From: Endozoicomonas sp. 4G
Lineage (GTDB): Bacteria; Pseudomonadota; Gammaproteobacteria; Pseudomonadales; Endozoicomonadaceae
Length of the DNA stretch: 64,000 bases
Reading direction: 5' to 3'
Assembly: GCF_023822025.1 (NCBI RefSeq)
Contig: NZ_CP082909.1
Location: 1 to 64,000, forward strand
Shown here: positions 8,865-17,844 of the stretch, one piece after another
Numbering within the stretch: position 1 is the stretch's first letter
Layout: each line of letters begins with the position of its first letter
Position numbers and translations under genes: made by a program
Notes under the pieces: model-generated
The model's input: the letters and a program-made list of their open reading frames with translations, nothing else
What the model was told of the DNA's origin: nothing
Database searches by the model: none

Positions 8865-10088
8865 GCTGGTACCGCATCGTCAACGCGTCCAAGAACAAGG
8901 CGCGCATCGACATCTACGACGACATCGGCGAATTCAGGACTGGTGGACCGGTGAGAAAACCGGTCTTGCCGCGCGCGACTTCTCCGCGACCCTGGCAGCG
9001 CTGGACGTCGGCGAGATCGAGCTGCACATCAACTCGCGCGGGGGCTCGGTCCCGGACGGGATCCAGATCTACAACGAGCTGCGTCGGCACAAGGCGCGCG
9101 TGACCGTCGTCATCGACGGACAGGCCGCCTCGATCGCGTCCATCGTCGCGATGGCCGGCGACGAGGTCGTGATGCCCTCGAACACGACGCTCTGGATCCA
9201 TGACCCGATGGCGTTCCTCGACATCTGGGGCTACTCCAACGCCGACGAGCTGCGCGCCGCGGCGACCAAGACCCTCAACCTCGCCGACGATCTCGACACC
9301 ACGCGCGACATCCTGGTCAACACCTACCTGACCCGCGCCAACGACACCCTCACCCGCGACGAGCTGATTGCGATGATGGCCCGCGAGACCACCATCACTG
9401 CCGAGCAAGCAATCGCGTGGGGCCTCGCCGACCGGATCGAGGAGCCGCTCAAGCAGGCCGCGTGTCACGACATGCGCCCGATGCGCGAGCGTGCCCGCGA
9501 CGCCGTCCAGGCCCGCGCCGATGCGATCGCCGCCGAACCCGAAGAGCAGGACACCGCCGATGTTCCCGAGACACCCGCCCCCGCGCCGGAGCCGGAGCCG
9601 GAGCCCGAGCCCGTACCGGCCCTTGATCCCGATGCCGTCGTTATCCCCGCGACCGTCACCGCCGCGGATCTGCCGGCCCTGAACACCGCCCTTGCCGCGC
9701 GCGGCGTGACGCTCCACGCCGCCCAGACCGCGATGGATCCGCGCACCCTGGTCGACCTGTGCCAGACCGAGGGCTTCCTCGCCCTGGTCCCCGGCCTGTT
9801 GGCGTCCAGGGCCACCGAGACGGAAGTCCGCTCCCAGATCGCCCAAGCCGCCCGGCTGCGCGACCGCATGCAGGCCGCCGGGCTCGCCGCGCACTTCGAT
9901 GCCACCCTGAACAGCCTGCGCACCGACCCCGTCGACGCCATCTGCCTCGCCTACTCCTACCGCATGGTGGAGGGCGAGAGCGCGATCCGCTCCGACCACG
10001 GCGCGCTCAACGGCACCCCGAGCAAGCCGCCCCCAACGTCCTATCGATCCAGGCCGCGCGTAAGGCGGCACAGAGGAAACAGCCATGA
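8861..10088 (+). CDS. Prohead protease, ClpP type (gpC role), two frame breaks
   Basis: The first 26 residues (MSWYRIVNASKNKARIDIYDDIGEF) are followed by a break near 8935. The restored frame reads INSRGGSVPDGIQIYNEL, then DGQAASIASIVAMAGDE with the nucleophilic Ser, then TLWIHDP with the catalytic His, all ClpP signatures. A long acidic, Pro/Glu-rich linker and an extra C-terminal domain (about residues 190-400) may act as scaffold or substrate region, as in lambda C/Nu3. A second break near 10015 restores a C-terminus ending at TGA 10086-10088, overlapping the next ATG. Confidence 0.82.
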
Positions 10089-10750
10089 CCATGATCACTG
10101 AAGGCCCCCGCGCAGGCGACTACCTGCTCTCCGAATCCAACGGCGCGCAGTCGCGCGAGTCCGCCGTCATCGCCGCCGGGGCCGACCTGGTCGCCGGCAC
10201 CGTGCTCGGCCAGCTCACCAAGAGCGTGGTGGCCCTGACGGCCGCCGCATCCGGCAACACGGGCGCCGATACCGGGCTCGCCTCGGTCACGGTCACGCTC
10301 GGCGCCCAAGCGCTGCCGGGCCGCTACGTCCTCGAATGCACGGCGGCCGTCGTTGTCGACCCGGCGACCCCGGCGCAGTGGTCGATCACCGCCCCCAACG
10401 GTCTTGCCCTGCAGTCCGCCGCGAGCGGAGTCGCTTACGCCGGGTCGCACCTCAACCTCACCCTCGGCGTCGGGACCACGCCCTGGGCCGCGGGCGATCT
10501 GTTGTATGTGGATGTCTCCGGCACCGGCCAGTACATCCAGCACAACCCAGACGCCGTGACCGGTGCGGAGATCGCCGTCGCCGTGCTCTACGAGAGCGTC
10601 GATGCCGCAGAGGCCATCGCCGACGGCGTGATCACCGCCCGCCTCGCCGAGGTCGACGACGCCGCCCTGACCTGGCACACCGGCATCACCGACGCCGAGA
10701 AAGCCGCCGCCGTTGCCTCCCTGGCAGCTCGTCACATCATCGTCCGCTGA
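10085..10750 (+). CDS. Head decoration protein (gpD-like)
   Basis: A 221-residue protein. The N-terminus MTMITEGPRAGDYLLSES is characteristic of phage decoration proteins, followed by AGADLVAGTVLGQL and beta-rich repeats. These trimers stabilise the expanded capsid. It lies between the protease and the major capsid gene, the lambda C-D-E order. Its start overlaps the protease stop. The C-terminal ALTWHTGI...AAAVASLAARHIIVR is typical. Confidence 0.85.
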   Translation: MTMITEGPRAGDYLLSESNGAQSRESAVIAAGADLVAGTVLGQLTKSVVALTAAASGNTGADTGLASVTVTLGAQALPGRYVLECTAAVVVDPATPAQWSITAPNGLALQSAASGVAYAGSHLNLTLGVGTTPWAAGDLLYVDVSGTGQYIQHNPDAVTGAEIAVAVLYESVDAAEAIADGVITARLAEVDDAALTWHTGITDAEKAAAVASLAARHIIVR

Positions 10751-10761
10751 GGAGCGCCGAC

Positions 10762-11766
10762 ATGCCCACTCTCGATATTTTCAACAGCGACGCCTTCAGC
10801 GTCTCCAGCCTGACTGCCTCGATCAACCATGTGACCGAAGGCCAGGCCGTCCCGTCCGTGGTCGACGCTTTGTTCCTGCAAGGCGAGCGCGGCATCAGCA
10901 CGACGACCGCCTGGGTCGAGCGCAAAGGCGACAGCCTGCAGTTGGTCCCGGCCGCCCCTCGCGGCGCCGACGCCGACCCGGTCAACAAAAGCACCCGCGA
11001 CGGCCAGACCTTCACCGCGATCCACCTGCCCACCCGTGGCGGCATCAACGCCGACCAGGTGCAGAATGTCCGCGCGTTCGGCTCCGAGACCGAGGAAGAG
11101 GTGGTCGAGCGCATGGTGCAGGACGAGCTCGACCGCATGCGTCGCAACCTCTCCGCCACCATCACCTACCACCGCATGGGCGCGATCAAGGGTCTCGTCC
11201 TGGACGCGACCGGGTCGACCCTGCTCGACATCCACGATGCGTTCAACGTCTCCCAGCAGTCCCAGTCGATGGAGCTCGACCAGGCCGGCACCGACATCCG
11301 CGCCCTGATCATCAAAGCCAAGCGCTTGTCCGAGAAGGCGGTCGCCGGCTCTATGGTCAACGGATTCGTCGCCCTGTGCGGCGAGACCTTCTTCGACCTG
11401 CTGGTGAACCACGGCGACACCAAGGAAGCGTTCGATCGCTACATGGACGGCGAAATGCTCCGCAACGATCCGCGCTCCGGATTCAGCTTCGGCGGCGTGG
11501 TCTGGCGCGAGCTCTACGGCAAGGTCGGCAACACCGAGTTTATCGACGACGAGCACGCCTACCTGATCCCGTTGGGCGTCCCGGACCTGTTCATCACCCG
11601 CTGGGCACCGGCCGACTACATGGAGACCGTCAACACCCTCGGCATCCCCTACTACGCCAAGCAGGAGCTGCGGCGCATGGGCAAGGGCGTGGACCTCGAA
11701 GCGCAGTCCAACCCCATCAACCTCTGCACCCGCCCGCGCGCCGTCATCAAGCTCACCCACACCTGA
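10762..11766 (+). CDS. Major capsid protein, gpE family
   Basis: A 334-residue uninterrupted protein, MPTLDIFNSDAFSVSSLTAS, with NHVTEGQAVPSVVDALFL and HDAFNVSQQSQSMEL. These are features of lambda gpE-type HK97-fold capsid proteins, and the length is near 340. A ribosome site, gagg, precedes ATG 10762. It follows the decoration gene and precedes head-tail connector genes. Confidence 0.9.
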   Translation: MPTLDIFNSDAFSVSSLTASINHVTEGQAVPSVVDALFLQGERGISTTTAWVERKGDSLQLVPAAPRGADADPVNKSTRDGQTFTAIHLPTRGGINADQVQNVRAFGSETEEEVVERMVQDELDRMRRNLSATITYHRMGAIKGLVLDATGSTLLDIHDAFNVSQQSQSMELDQAGTDIRALIIKAKRLSEKAVAGSMVNGFVALCGETFFDLLVNHGDTKEAFDRYMDGEMLRNDPRSGFSFGGVVWRELYGKVGNTEFIDDEHAYLIPLGVPDLFITRWAPADYMETVNTLGIPYYAKQELRRMGKGVDLEAQSNPINLCTRPRAVIKLTHT

Positions 11767-11793
11767 GCCTGATCCGGAGCCGCAGCCGCACCC

Positions 11794-12168
11794 ATGAGCC
11801 ACCTCGACGACCTCACCGATCGCGTCAATGCCGCACAGCTGCGGACGTTCGGCGTGCCGGTCGCCCTGCCGGGCGGCCGGGATGTCGTCGGCGTGTTCGT
11901 GCGCGCCCCGCAGCCCAAAACACCGTGGCCCGAGATCGGTGCCACGCTCAACCTACGCCACACCCCGAACCCCGAGGTCCACCTGCTCGCCGCCGACACC
12001 GTCGGCCTGAGCCGCAACACCCCGGTTGTCATCACCGTCAAGCGCGACACCGCCGAGCGATTCCTCGTCGTGGACGTCGATCCTCCCGCCGACGGGATGG
12101 CCCGCGTCGCCCTCCTGGTCGACCCCACCGACGCCCCGCGTCCCGATCCGACCAACCGGTGGCAATGA
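11794..12168 (+). CDS. Head-tail connector-like protein
   Basis: A 124-residue, beta-rich protein (MSHLDDLTDRVNAAQLRTFG...). It sits where lambda gpFI/FII or the HK97 connector genes sit, directly after the capsid. The segment FGVPVALPGGRDVVGVFVRAP is common in phage head-tail joining proteins. The stop overlaps the next start. Confidence 0.6.
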   Translation: MSHLDDLTDRVNAAQLRTFGVPVALPGGRDVVGVFVRAPQPKTPWPEIGATLNLRHTPNPEVHLLAADTVGLSRNTPVVITVKRDTAERFLVVDVDPPADGMARVALLVDPTDAPRPDPTNRWQ

Positions 12169-12727
12169 TGAGCGTACCCGTCACCACCACCCTGGACGCC
12201 TACCACGCCGCGGTCATCGAGACCCTGCGCGACACCTTCGGCGACCGGATCCAGACCTACGGGCCCTACGACCCGACGGAGCTCCTCGACAACACGCGCC
12301 CGCTCAACACCCCGGCGCTCTACCTGCAGCTCGAGACCACGGACCTGATCACCCTGCCCGACGGCATGCCCCTGCGCGCACACGTCCCCGCGCGCATCTC
12401 CCCGGTCATCCACGTCGTGCTCAGCACCCGCACCGCCGGTGACCTGCAAGTCGCGCTCGATGTCCTCGCCAGCGCGGTGGCCGTGCTCGTCTCCAAAGCC
12501 GGAGCCGACGACCGCCAAGCCGCCGCCCCGGCAACCGCTGGGGCCTCGGCGCCGCCGTCACCGCCCCCGAGGGCATCGCCGCCATCCCCGCCGAGTGGCG
12601 CCCCGGCGCCAACGGCTACGACTCGCGCGCCGTGCGCTTCGAGCAGACGCTTTATTTGCCGAACGATCCTATCGCCTGCCTCGCCGAGCCCGCGCCCGAG
12701 CCGGTCGAGCCGGACCCCGAACCCTAG
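12165..12727 (+). CDS. Head-tail/tail completion protein (one frame break)
   Basis: It begins MMSVPVTTTLDAYHAAVIETL. After a break near 12529 in ccccggc it continues NRWGLGAAVTAPEGIAAI...TLYLPNDPIACLAEP and ends at TAG 12725-12727 after a Pro-Glu-rich tail, about 187 residues in all. It resembles the tail-terminator-like minor proteins found between connector and tail tube genes, but the family assignment is weak. Confidence 0.5.
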
Positions 12728-12739
12728 CCCGGAGCCGAC

Positions 12740-12998
12740 ATGCCCACGGTCCAGATCAACAAAACCGCCTACGTCAAGATCGTCGACGCCGCGGCCGAGA
12801 GCTTCACCGCACAGTGCCGCGCGGAAACCCTCTGGGAAGTCACGTTCGCCGAAACCGAACCCGCCGTCGAGACCGCGGGCGCCCTGGTCCCGCCCGGCCT
12901 CGAGCACGGCGTGACCCGCGCCAACGGCACCGGCCACGGCTAGGGCAAGCTCCCGGCCAGCGCCCCGGTCGCAACCGCCGACGTGGTCGTGATCTGAG
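12740..12998 (+). CDS. Small virion protein with an in-frame amber codon
   Basis: MPTVQINKTAYVKIVDAAAE... runs 67 residues to TAG at 12941-12943. The same frame then stays open for another 17 codons (GKLPASAPVATADVVVI) to TGA 12996-12998, where the next ATG follows. The downstream part looks like genuine C-terminal sequence. Either a base was misread (TAC/TAT to TAG) or the amber is suppressed. Function is unknown, probably a virion or trimming protein. Confidence 0.45.
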
Positions 12999-12999
12999 C

Positions 13000-13191
13000 A
13001 TGCGCGCCTTCAACCCATTCGCCGCATTCCGGCCGTTCAGCGCGCATCGCGCGTCGGGCCACCGCCCCGCCCCCGGCTTCGAGCTATTCATGGTCCGCAA
13101 GCCCGGCGGAGTCGGCTGGGAGCCCCTCATGGTCCGCAAGCCCGGCGGAGTCGGCTGGGAAACATTTCAGGTGAAGAAAGCACATGTCTGA
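13000..13191 (+). CDS. Short protein with a duplicated 13-residue motif
   Basis: Sixty-three residues. The second half carries MVRKPGGVGWEPL and then MVRKPGGVGWETF, encoded by a tandem 39-bp repeat at 13090-13160. The N-terminus is Phe/Ala rich (AFNPFAAFRPF). Function is unknown. It precedes the fibre/adhesin genes, and the repeat may be a small tail-surface element. Confidence 0.5.
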   Translation: MRAFNPFAAFRPFSAHRASGHRPAPGFELFMVRKPGGVGWEPLMVRKPGGVGWETFQVKKAHV

Positions 13192-13924
13192 GCCGCTACC
13201 CCACGAAGATCAGAGCCCCGCATCCGGGTTCCAGATCGAGCAGGAGGGCACCGAGCTGATGACGGTGATTCTGGGTGCTGTCCAGCCCGACGACCTCGCC
13301 GAGCCCTATGTCGATGAAGGCACCCCCGGCGCTGACGGCCTGTTGACCGCCGCGGACAAGCTCAAGCTCGACGACATCGAAAACGAGGCTACAGCGGATC
13401 AAACCGCACAAGAAATCGCAACCGCAATCGACGCCGACGAGACAGCGGAAGCGACGCTTAAGACCGCGCTCGGGCTCGGGTCTGCGGCTTATACCGACGA
13501 TGACGACTATGCGACCGCCGCCCAAGGCGATTTGGCAGATACCGCAGAACAGCCTGCCGCGATCACAACCGCCGCGATCACAGACGGCAGCCTCGCCACC
13601 CCGCTCAACGGCTCGATCCATCACGTCGCTCTAACCGAGGACGTCGATGTCGCCTGGACCGCGCCCATCCCGAGCGGCGGCAACGCTGCTACGACCGGCT
13701 ACTACTGCACCGTGGTCTTCAACCCGCCCGGCACTGGCGAAGGCTCGGGCGCCGAAGACGACGGCCCGTGGATCGCCCCCTTCCCGGTCGGCTGGAATCA
13801 GGTCGGCGGTCTCGACTCCATCAGCCTCGCACCCGGCGATGACCCGATTGTCTGCTCGCTCGCAAGCGTGGGCGACGGCGTGATCCTCGTCTCGGCGGTG
13901 GCGGCTGTGGAGATTGCAGCGTGA
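13184..13924 (+). CDS. Probable tail fibre/adhesin-support protein
   Basis: A 246-residue acidic protein. Residues 45-110 (GTPGADGLLTAADKLKLDDIE) match the tail-fibre linker pattern often seen before receptor-binding domains. The second half is beta-rich with VALTEDVDVAWTAPIPSGG. It overlaps the upstream gene and ends four bases into the retroelement target gene, so it probably forms the stalk that carries the variable adhesin. Confidence 0.6.
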   Translation: MSEPLPHEDQSPASGFQIEQEGTELMTVILGAVQPDDLAEPYVDEGTPGADGLLTAADKLKLDDIENEATADQTAQEIATAIDADETAEATLKTALGLGSAAYTDDDDYATAAQGDLADTAEQPAAITTAAITDGSLATPLNGSIHHVALTEDVDVAWTAPIPSGGNAATTGYYCTVVFNPPGTGEGSGAEDDGPWIAPFPVGWNQVGGLDSISLAPGDDPIVCSLASVGDGVILVSAVAAVEIAA

Positions 13925-15252
13925 GTATGCAGCGGCATTTGCAGTCGATGCTGATGCGCGCAGGCCGCCGTCACAACGACATCGGCACGCCGGGCGCCTG
14001 GGGCTTCGGCGTGGGCGTGACGCCCTACGATCGGGTGCCCGCAGGCTGGGAGCCGGCAGCGGATCACACGACACCCGATGCGGACGGCTACGGCAATTAC
14101 ACCTACCTGGATGGCTCGGTCGCGGCCTATGTGCCCGCGTTTTACTACAAATGGGGCACGGGCTCGAATGGTCTGTCGATCAACACGATCGACATCAAAA
14201 ACATCTGGACATTCCGCGACCGCGCCCACGCCGCGCAGTCCGGCTACGCCCTGCACCGGGCCTTTGTCGACGGCGGGCAGGTTATGCCCGGCGCATTCGT
14301 GGACAAATACCAGTGGAGCGCGAACAGCTACAACGGCAACGTGGTTGCGGGAAGCATCAAAAACGGCGATCCGCTCTCGAGCAGCGCCTCGCGCAACGGC
14401 TGGGGCTCCCTGCTCACCGGCCTGACGACGACGGACAACATCTATGCCGGCGCGCTCAAAGCCGCCAAAACGCGGGGCCAGGATTTCTTCTGCAACAGCC
14501 GCTTCATCTGGGCTGCGCTGGCGATGCTGTCCTACGCCCATGCACAGGCGTCGTCATCGACCGAGCGCTGCGGCTGGTACATGGCCGGCGCCAACTACCC
14601 CAAAGGCAACAACAGCAATAACGCTGCGCGCACCGACGTGGACGACACGAGCTGCTCATGGACCTCGAAGCGGCTACAACTTCTGCGGCCTGACGGGCAG
14701 CGCGTCGACATTCGCAAAATCCACGCACAACGGTCAAAACTCGGGCATTGCCGATCTGAACGGCAACGTCTGGGAAGTCACGCCCGGATTCACGAGCAAC
14801 GGCTCCCATTTCCTCATTTTCAAAGAGGCCGCATCGATCGTCGATGTGACGGGCGGCACGACCCTGTCTACGGATCTGTGGAGCGCAGCCGGGTATTCGG
14901 ACCTTCACGACAATCTCGGCGCCACCTATGAAAGCGCAATCGCGCGCAGCGCCGTTACACGCTACGCAAGCGCCAGCCAGGCATTCAGCGCCGCCACCGA
15001 AGGCAACGCCTGGGCATTCGCAGGCATGGGCGGCATGCTCGCCGCGGGCGCCAGTACGGCGGGCACGGCCGAATTCGGAAGCGACGGTTTTGGGATTACC
15101 GGCCTGCGGCCATGTGCCCGATTTCGGGCGGGAGCTGGAACACCGGGGCGAGCGCGGGGGTCTGGGCGTTGAATTGCGGCGCTGTCCGGGGCAGCTCGTC
15201 TGTCCGCGTTGGGGGCCGGGCCGCCTGTTACTTTGGCTGGCCCGAGCGATAG
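13921..15252 (+). CDS. Variable adhesin, target of the diversity-generating retroelement
   Basis: Restored length is about 443 residues. The N-terminal half (MSMQRHLQSMLMRAGRRHNDIG, GVTPYDRVPAGWEPAADHT) precedes a C-type-lectin/formylglycine-enzyme-like fold (ADLNGNVWEVTPGF). The C-terminus, CPISGGSWNTGASAGVW through FGWPER, is the variable repeat. Two compensating breaks lie near 14666 (one base gained) and just before the variable repeat near 15108 (one lost). In retroelement systems such proteins are receptor-binding tips. Here it sits with tail-fibre genes, so host-range switching is the likely role. Confidence 0.8.
15111..15226 (+). repeat. DGR variable repeat (VR)
   Basis: This 116-bp copy of the template at 15672-15787 differs from it at 19 positions by direct comparison. 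Every difference falls on a template adenine (changed to G, C or T), and the other bases agree. That is the signature of adenine-specific mutagenic retrohoming. The 3' end keeps the adenine-free block gttgggggcc, the expected initiation side. It encodes the last third of the adhesin lectin domain. Confidence 0.93.
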
Positions 15253-15254
15253 CG

Positions 15255-15656
15255 ATGGGCCTTCACTCCGAAGCCAACCTGAATCAGCGGTTCATCGAGA
15301 CCGCGCGTCAGGTCAATTTGTATTTGAATCATTTTCCGAAGCATGAAAAGTACGCGCTCGCACAGCAGATCCGGAATGCGCTGTACGACGTGTATGCGCT
15401 GATCGTCGAAGCGCAAAAGCGCTATCACAAGAAAACCACGCTAACCAACCTCGACATTCGCCACGAGCAGCTGCGGATGTTCGTTAATCTCGCGCACAGT
15501 CTCGGCTATTTTCAGTTCCGCGACGGTCAGCCGTCCGCCGAGTCGCCGGAGGCGCAGGCTATCCACAGACACCTGGTCTTGAGTCGAATGATCGACGAGC
15601 TTGGGCGGATGATCGGTGGGTGGCTGAGGCTGGAATCAGGAGGCAAAGAGCAGTGA
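15255..15656 (+). CDS. avd: DGR accessory variability protein Avd
   Basis: A 133-residue all-helical protein (MGLHSEANLNQRF..., FPKHEKYALAQQIRNALYDVY, LSRMIDELGRMIGGW) matching the four-helix-bundle Avd/S23-like family. The KHEKYALAQQIR stretch is diagnostic. Avd forms a barrel-like pentamer that binds the reverse transcriptase and the template RNA. It lies between the variable and template repeats, the classic DGR order, two bases after the adhesin stop. Confidence 0.88.
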   Translation: MGLHSEANLNQRFIETARQVNLYLNHFPKHEKYALAQQIRNALYDVYALIVEAQKRYHKKTTLTNLDIRHEQLRMFVNLAHSLGYFQFRDGQPSAESPEAQAIHRHLVLSRMIDELGRMIGGWLRLESGGKEQ

Positions 15657-15671
15657 AGGGAGACGTCTTAA

Positions 15672-15787
15672 CATGTGCCCGATTTCGGGCGGGAACTGGA
15701 ACAACGAGGCGAACGCAGGAGTCTGGACGTTGAATTGCAACAATGTCCGAGGCAACTCGAATGTCAACGTTGGGGGCCAGGCCGACT
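15672..15787 (+). repeat. DGR template repeat (TR)
   Basis: The 116-bp template contains 29 adenines, many in AAC codons, and 19 of them are altered in the variable repeat. It is non-coding in practice, although an open frame crosses it. It is transcribed with avd and the reverse transcriptase and copied into mutagenised cDNA. It lies 128 bases upstream of the reverse transcriptase start. Confidence 0.93.
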
Positions 15788-15914
15788 CTGATTCACCTCG
15801 CATCCGGCAACGGAATGGTGGAACACAGGGAGACGTTTTCCTGCGCGCAAGCGCGAAATCGGAGTGCATCCGCCTTTCCGGTAGGGCCGGCAACGGTGTC
15901 GAAGGTCAGGCGCG

Positions 15915-16919
15915 ATGAAGCGCATCGGTCATTTGTTCGAGGCTGCGTTTACGCCGGAAAGCATTTATGCGGGGTATGCGGCTGCCTCTCGCGGCAAGCA
16001 TCACACCCGCGCCTGTTTCGAGTTCGAGCGGAGGCTTGCGTATCACCTCGACATGCTGCGCGAGGAGCTGACCAGCGGGCGCTATCGGCCCCGGCCCTAC
16101 TTCCGATTCGTCGTCAAAGAGCCGAAAGAGCGCGTGATCTACGCCCCGGCTTTTCGTGATCTCGTGGTGCAGCACGCCATCTATCGCGTCATCCTGCCCA
16201 TCTTCGATCCGACCTTTATCGCCGCGTCGTTTGCCTGCCGGGTGGGCTACGGCACGCACCGCGCCGCCGATTATGCGCAGCAGGCACTCAAGGCCAGTCC
16301 GCGCGACAGCTACACGCTCAAGCTCGACGCACGAAAATTCTTCTACAGCATCGATCGCGCGGTACTGCGCACGCTGATCGAGCGCAAGATCAAAGACCGC
16401 CGCTTTATCGGCGTGATGATGCAGTTTGCGGATTACGGGTCGCCTGTCGGCATCCCGATCGGCAACCTCCTCAGCCAGATTTACGCGCTGATCTATCTCA
16501 ATCCCGTGGATCATTTCGTCAAGCGCGAGCTCGGCGTGAAGCGCTATTGCCGCTATGTCGATGATCTCATGCTGTTCGGCCTGACCCGCGAGCAGTGCGT
16601 GGAGTATCGCGAGCGCATTGCCGCGTTCATGCGCGACCGGCTTGGGCTGGAGCTTTCGCGCACCACGATCGCGACCGTACAGCGCGGCGTCAACTTCGTC
16701 GGATACCGTACCTGGGCGCGCAAGCGATTCGTTCGCAAGCACAGCCTTTATACGCTGCGCCGATCCGTTGCGCGTGGAAAGCTCGACTCCGTCGTCTCGG
16801 TGCTCGGGCACGCCAGGCGCACGCACAGTCTGCGACACATGATTGCGACGGTCAGACGCCGAACCCCGGCGATGTACCGGGCGCTCCCGCCGGCATATAG
16901 GAGGATGACATGTACATGA
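15915..16919 (+). CDS. DGR reverse transcriptase
   Basis: A 334-residue uninterrupted enzyme. The palm motif CRYVDDLMLFG holds the catalytic YVDD. The DGR-specific GIPIGNLLSQ replaces the QG motif of retroviral enzymes and relates to adenine infidelity. An earlier conserved block is LKLDARKFFYSID. It copies the template RNA into cDNA that replaces the variable repeat. It is the last of the adhesin-avd-TR-RT cassette and is followed by a ribosome site (aggagg) for the next gene. Confidence 0.95.
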   Translation: MKRIGHLFEAAFTPESIYAGYAAASRGKHHTRACFEFERRLAYHLDMLREELTSGRYRPRPYFRFVVKEPKERVIYAPAFRDLVVQHAIYRVILPIFDPTFIAASFACRVGYGTHRAADYAQQALKASPRDSYTLKLDARKFFYSIDRAVLRTLIERKIKDRRFIGVMMQFADYGSPVGIPIGNLLSQIYALIYLNPVDHFVKRELGVKRYCRYVDDLMLFGLTREQCVEYRERIAAFMRDRLGLELSRTTIATVQRGVNFVGYRTWARKRFVRKHSLYTLRRSVARGKLDSVVSVLGHARRTHSLRHMIATVRRRTPAMYRALPPAYRRMTCT

Positions 16920-17097
16920 CCGAAGCTCACCGCCTAGCGATAGAGCCTCTAGACAATCGCTGGCTCGACACAAAGGTCAAAAAGGCCGAAAAGCCCTACT
17001 CGCTCGACACAATTTGTCTGAGCTACCACCTCCAATATCCTCGGTTCCCGGAGCATCCTCCGGGGAGCGCGCGACATGTACATGACCGAAGCTCACC
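16907..17097 (+). repeat. 25-bp direct repeat around a duplicated gene start
   Basis: gacatgtacatgaccgaagc plus tcacc occurs at 16907-16931 and 17073-17097, 166 bp apart. Both copies contain the start MYMTEAH. The first opens a short frame (MYMTEAHRLAIEPLDNRW...) that soon loses coding character. The second starts the real downstream gene. This looks like a local duplication or a remnant 5' gene copy immediately after the retroelement. Confidence 0.6.
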
Positions 17098-17489
17098 AAT
17101 TGCCGCCGAGCCACATTTTGCGCGACGGCCTGCGCCATCCCGTCGCCCCGCTGATCCGTCGCGAGGATATTCATCGCCTCGCCAGTCTCGGCGTGCTGCG
17201 GCACATCACCGCCGAGGGTCCGGCCCCGCTCGGCTATGGCCCCTGGCATCTCGCCGAAGACGCTCAAGGGCCGCATTACTACCGCGAGCCTGCGGGCACC
17301 GAGCAAGAGCGACAAGCCGCGATCGATGCGGCTGCGGCTGCGGCGCATGAAGCCGCACTGGCCGCCGAATGGGCGCAACAGGCCGCCGATCGCGCAAAGC
17401 GCGAAGCGAACGAAGCGTTGGCCGAGCCGACAACGCCCGAAAACCTATCCCAACAACTCGCGGCCATTCGGCTGCTGTCAGGAGTCTAA
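17076..17489 (+). CDS. Phage protein with C-terminal coiled coil, unknown
   Basis: A 137-residue protein, MYMTEAHQLPPSHILRDGLRHP. The second half is a long Ala/Glu/Arg helix (AAAAAHEAALAAEWAQQAADRAKREANEAL). Its place after the adhesin cassette and before lysis-type genes suggests a fibre-associated or assembly factor. No family is recognised. Confidence 0.6.
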   Translation: MYMTEAHQLPPSHILRDGLRHPVAPLIRREDIHRLASLGVLRHITAEGPAPLGYGPWHLAEDAQGPHYYREPAGTEQERQAAIDAAAAAAHEAALAAEWAQQAADRAKREANEALAEPTTPENLSQQLAAIRLLSGV

Positions 17490-17491
17490 TC

Positions 17492-17755
17492 ATGGCCGTC
17501 ATTTGCAAGATCGACCGAAACAATGCGCGCGGGAATGAGATTGCCGCTGCCGTAGACAAGATTCGCGACGGGCTCGCCACGTTGAGAAAGCTCGACGGAA
17601 TGCGTGCCGAAGCCGTGGGTGCAGGCGGCACCGTCTTCGCCGAGACGTTCGGCATTACCGCCGAAGCTCAAGCGATGAGCGACAGATGGGGAGCCATTGC
17701 CGGCGGAGTCTATACCGGACTGCCCGACTTCCTGAATGCGACGATTGCTGACTGA
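17492..17755 (+). CDS. Small phage protein, unknown
   Basis: Eighty-seven residues, MAVICKIDRNNARGNEIAAAVDKIRDGLATLRKLDGM, with an amphipathic helix near the N-terminus. It resembles small conserved phage structural proteins. The stop overlaps the next ATG (TGATGA arrangement). Confidence 0.55.
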   Translation: MAVICKIDRNNARGNEIAAAVDKIRDGLATLRKLDGMRAEAVGAGGTVFAETFGITAEAQAMSDRWGAIAGGVYTGLPDFLNATIAD

Positions 17756-17844
17756 TGAGCGCCGTCTGCATCTCGCTGATCGTCACGGTCGCGGCCTTTG
17801 CATTCGCGGGCGGGATGTACGTGTCGCGGAGGATTTATCGATGA
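17755..17844 (+). CDS. 29-residue membrane peptide
   Basis: MSAVCISLIVTVAAFAFAGG followed by a short basic tail (MYVSRRIYR) gives one transmembrane helix. It overlaps the starts and stops of both neighbours, which makes translation likely. It may be a small holin-like or lysis-associated peptide. It is too short to assign. Confidence 0.45.
   Translation: MSAVCISLIVTVAAFAFAGGMYVSRRIYR

Noticed and set aside
16958-16975. A single TGGCTCGACA-like string near the DGR as a stray array unit
   Set aside because: One isolated partial match without the partner half or periodicity is expected by chance.
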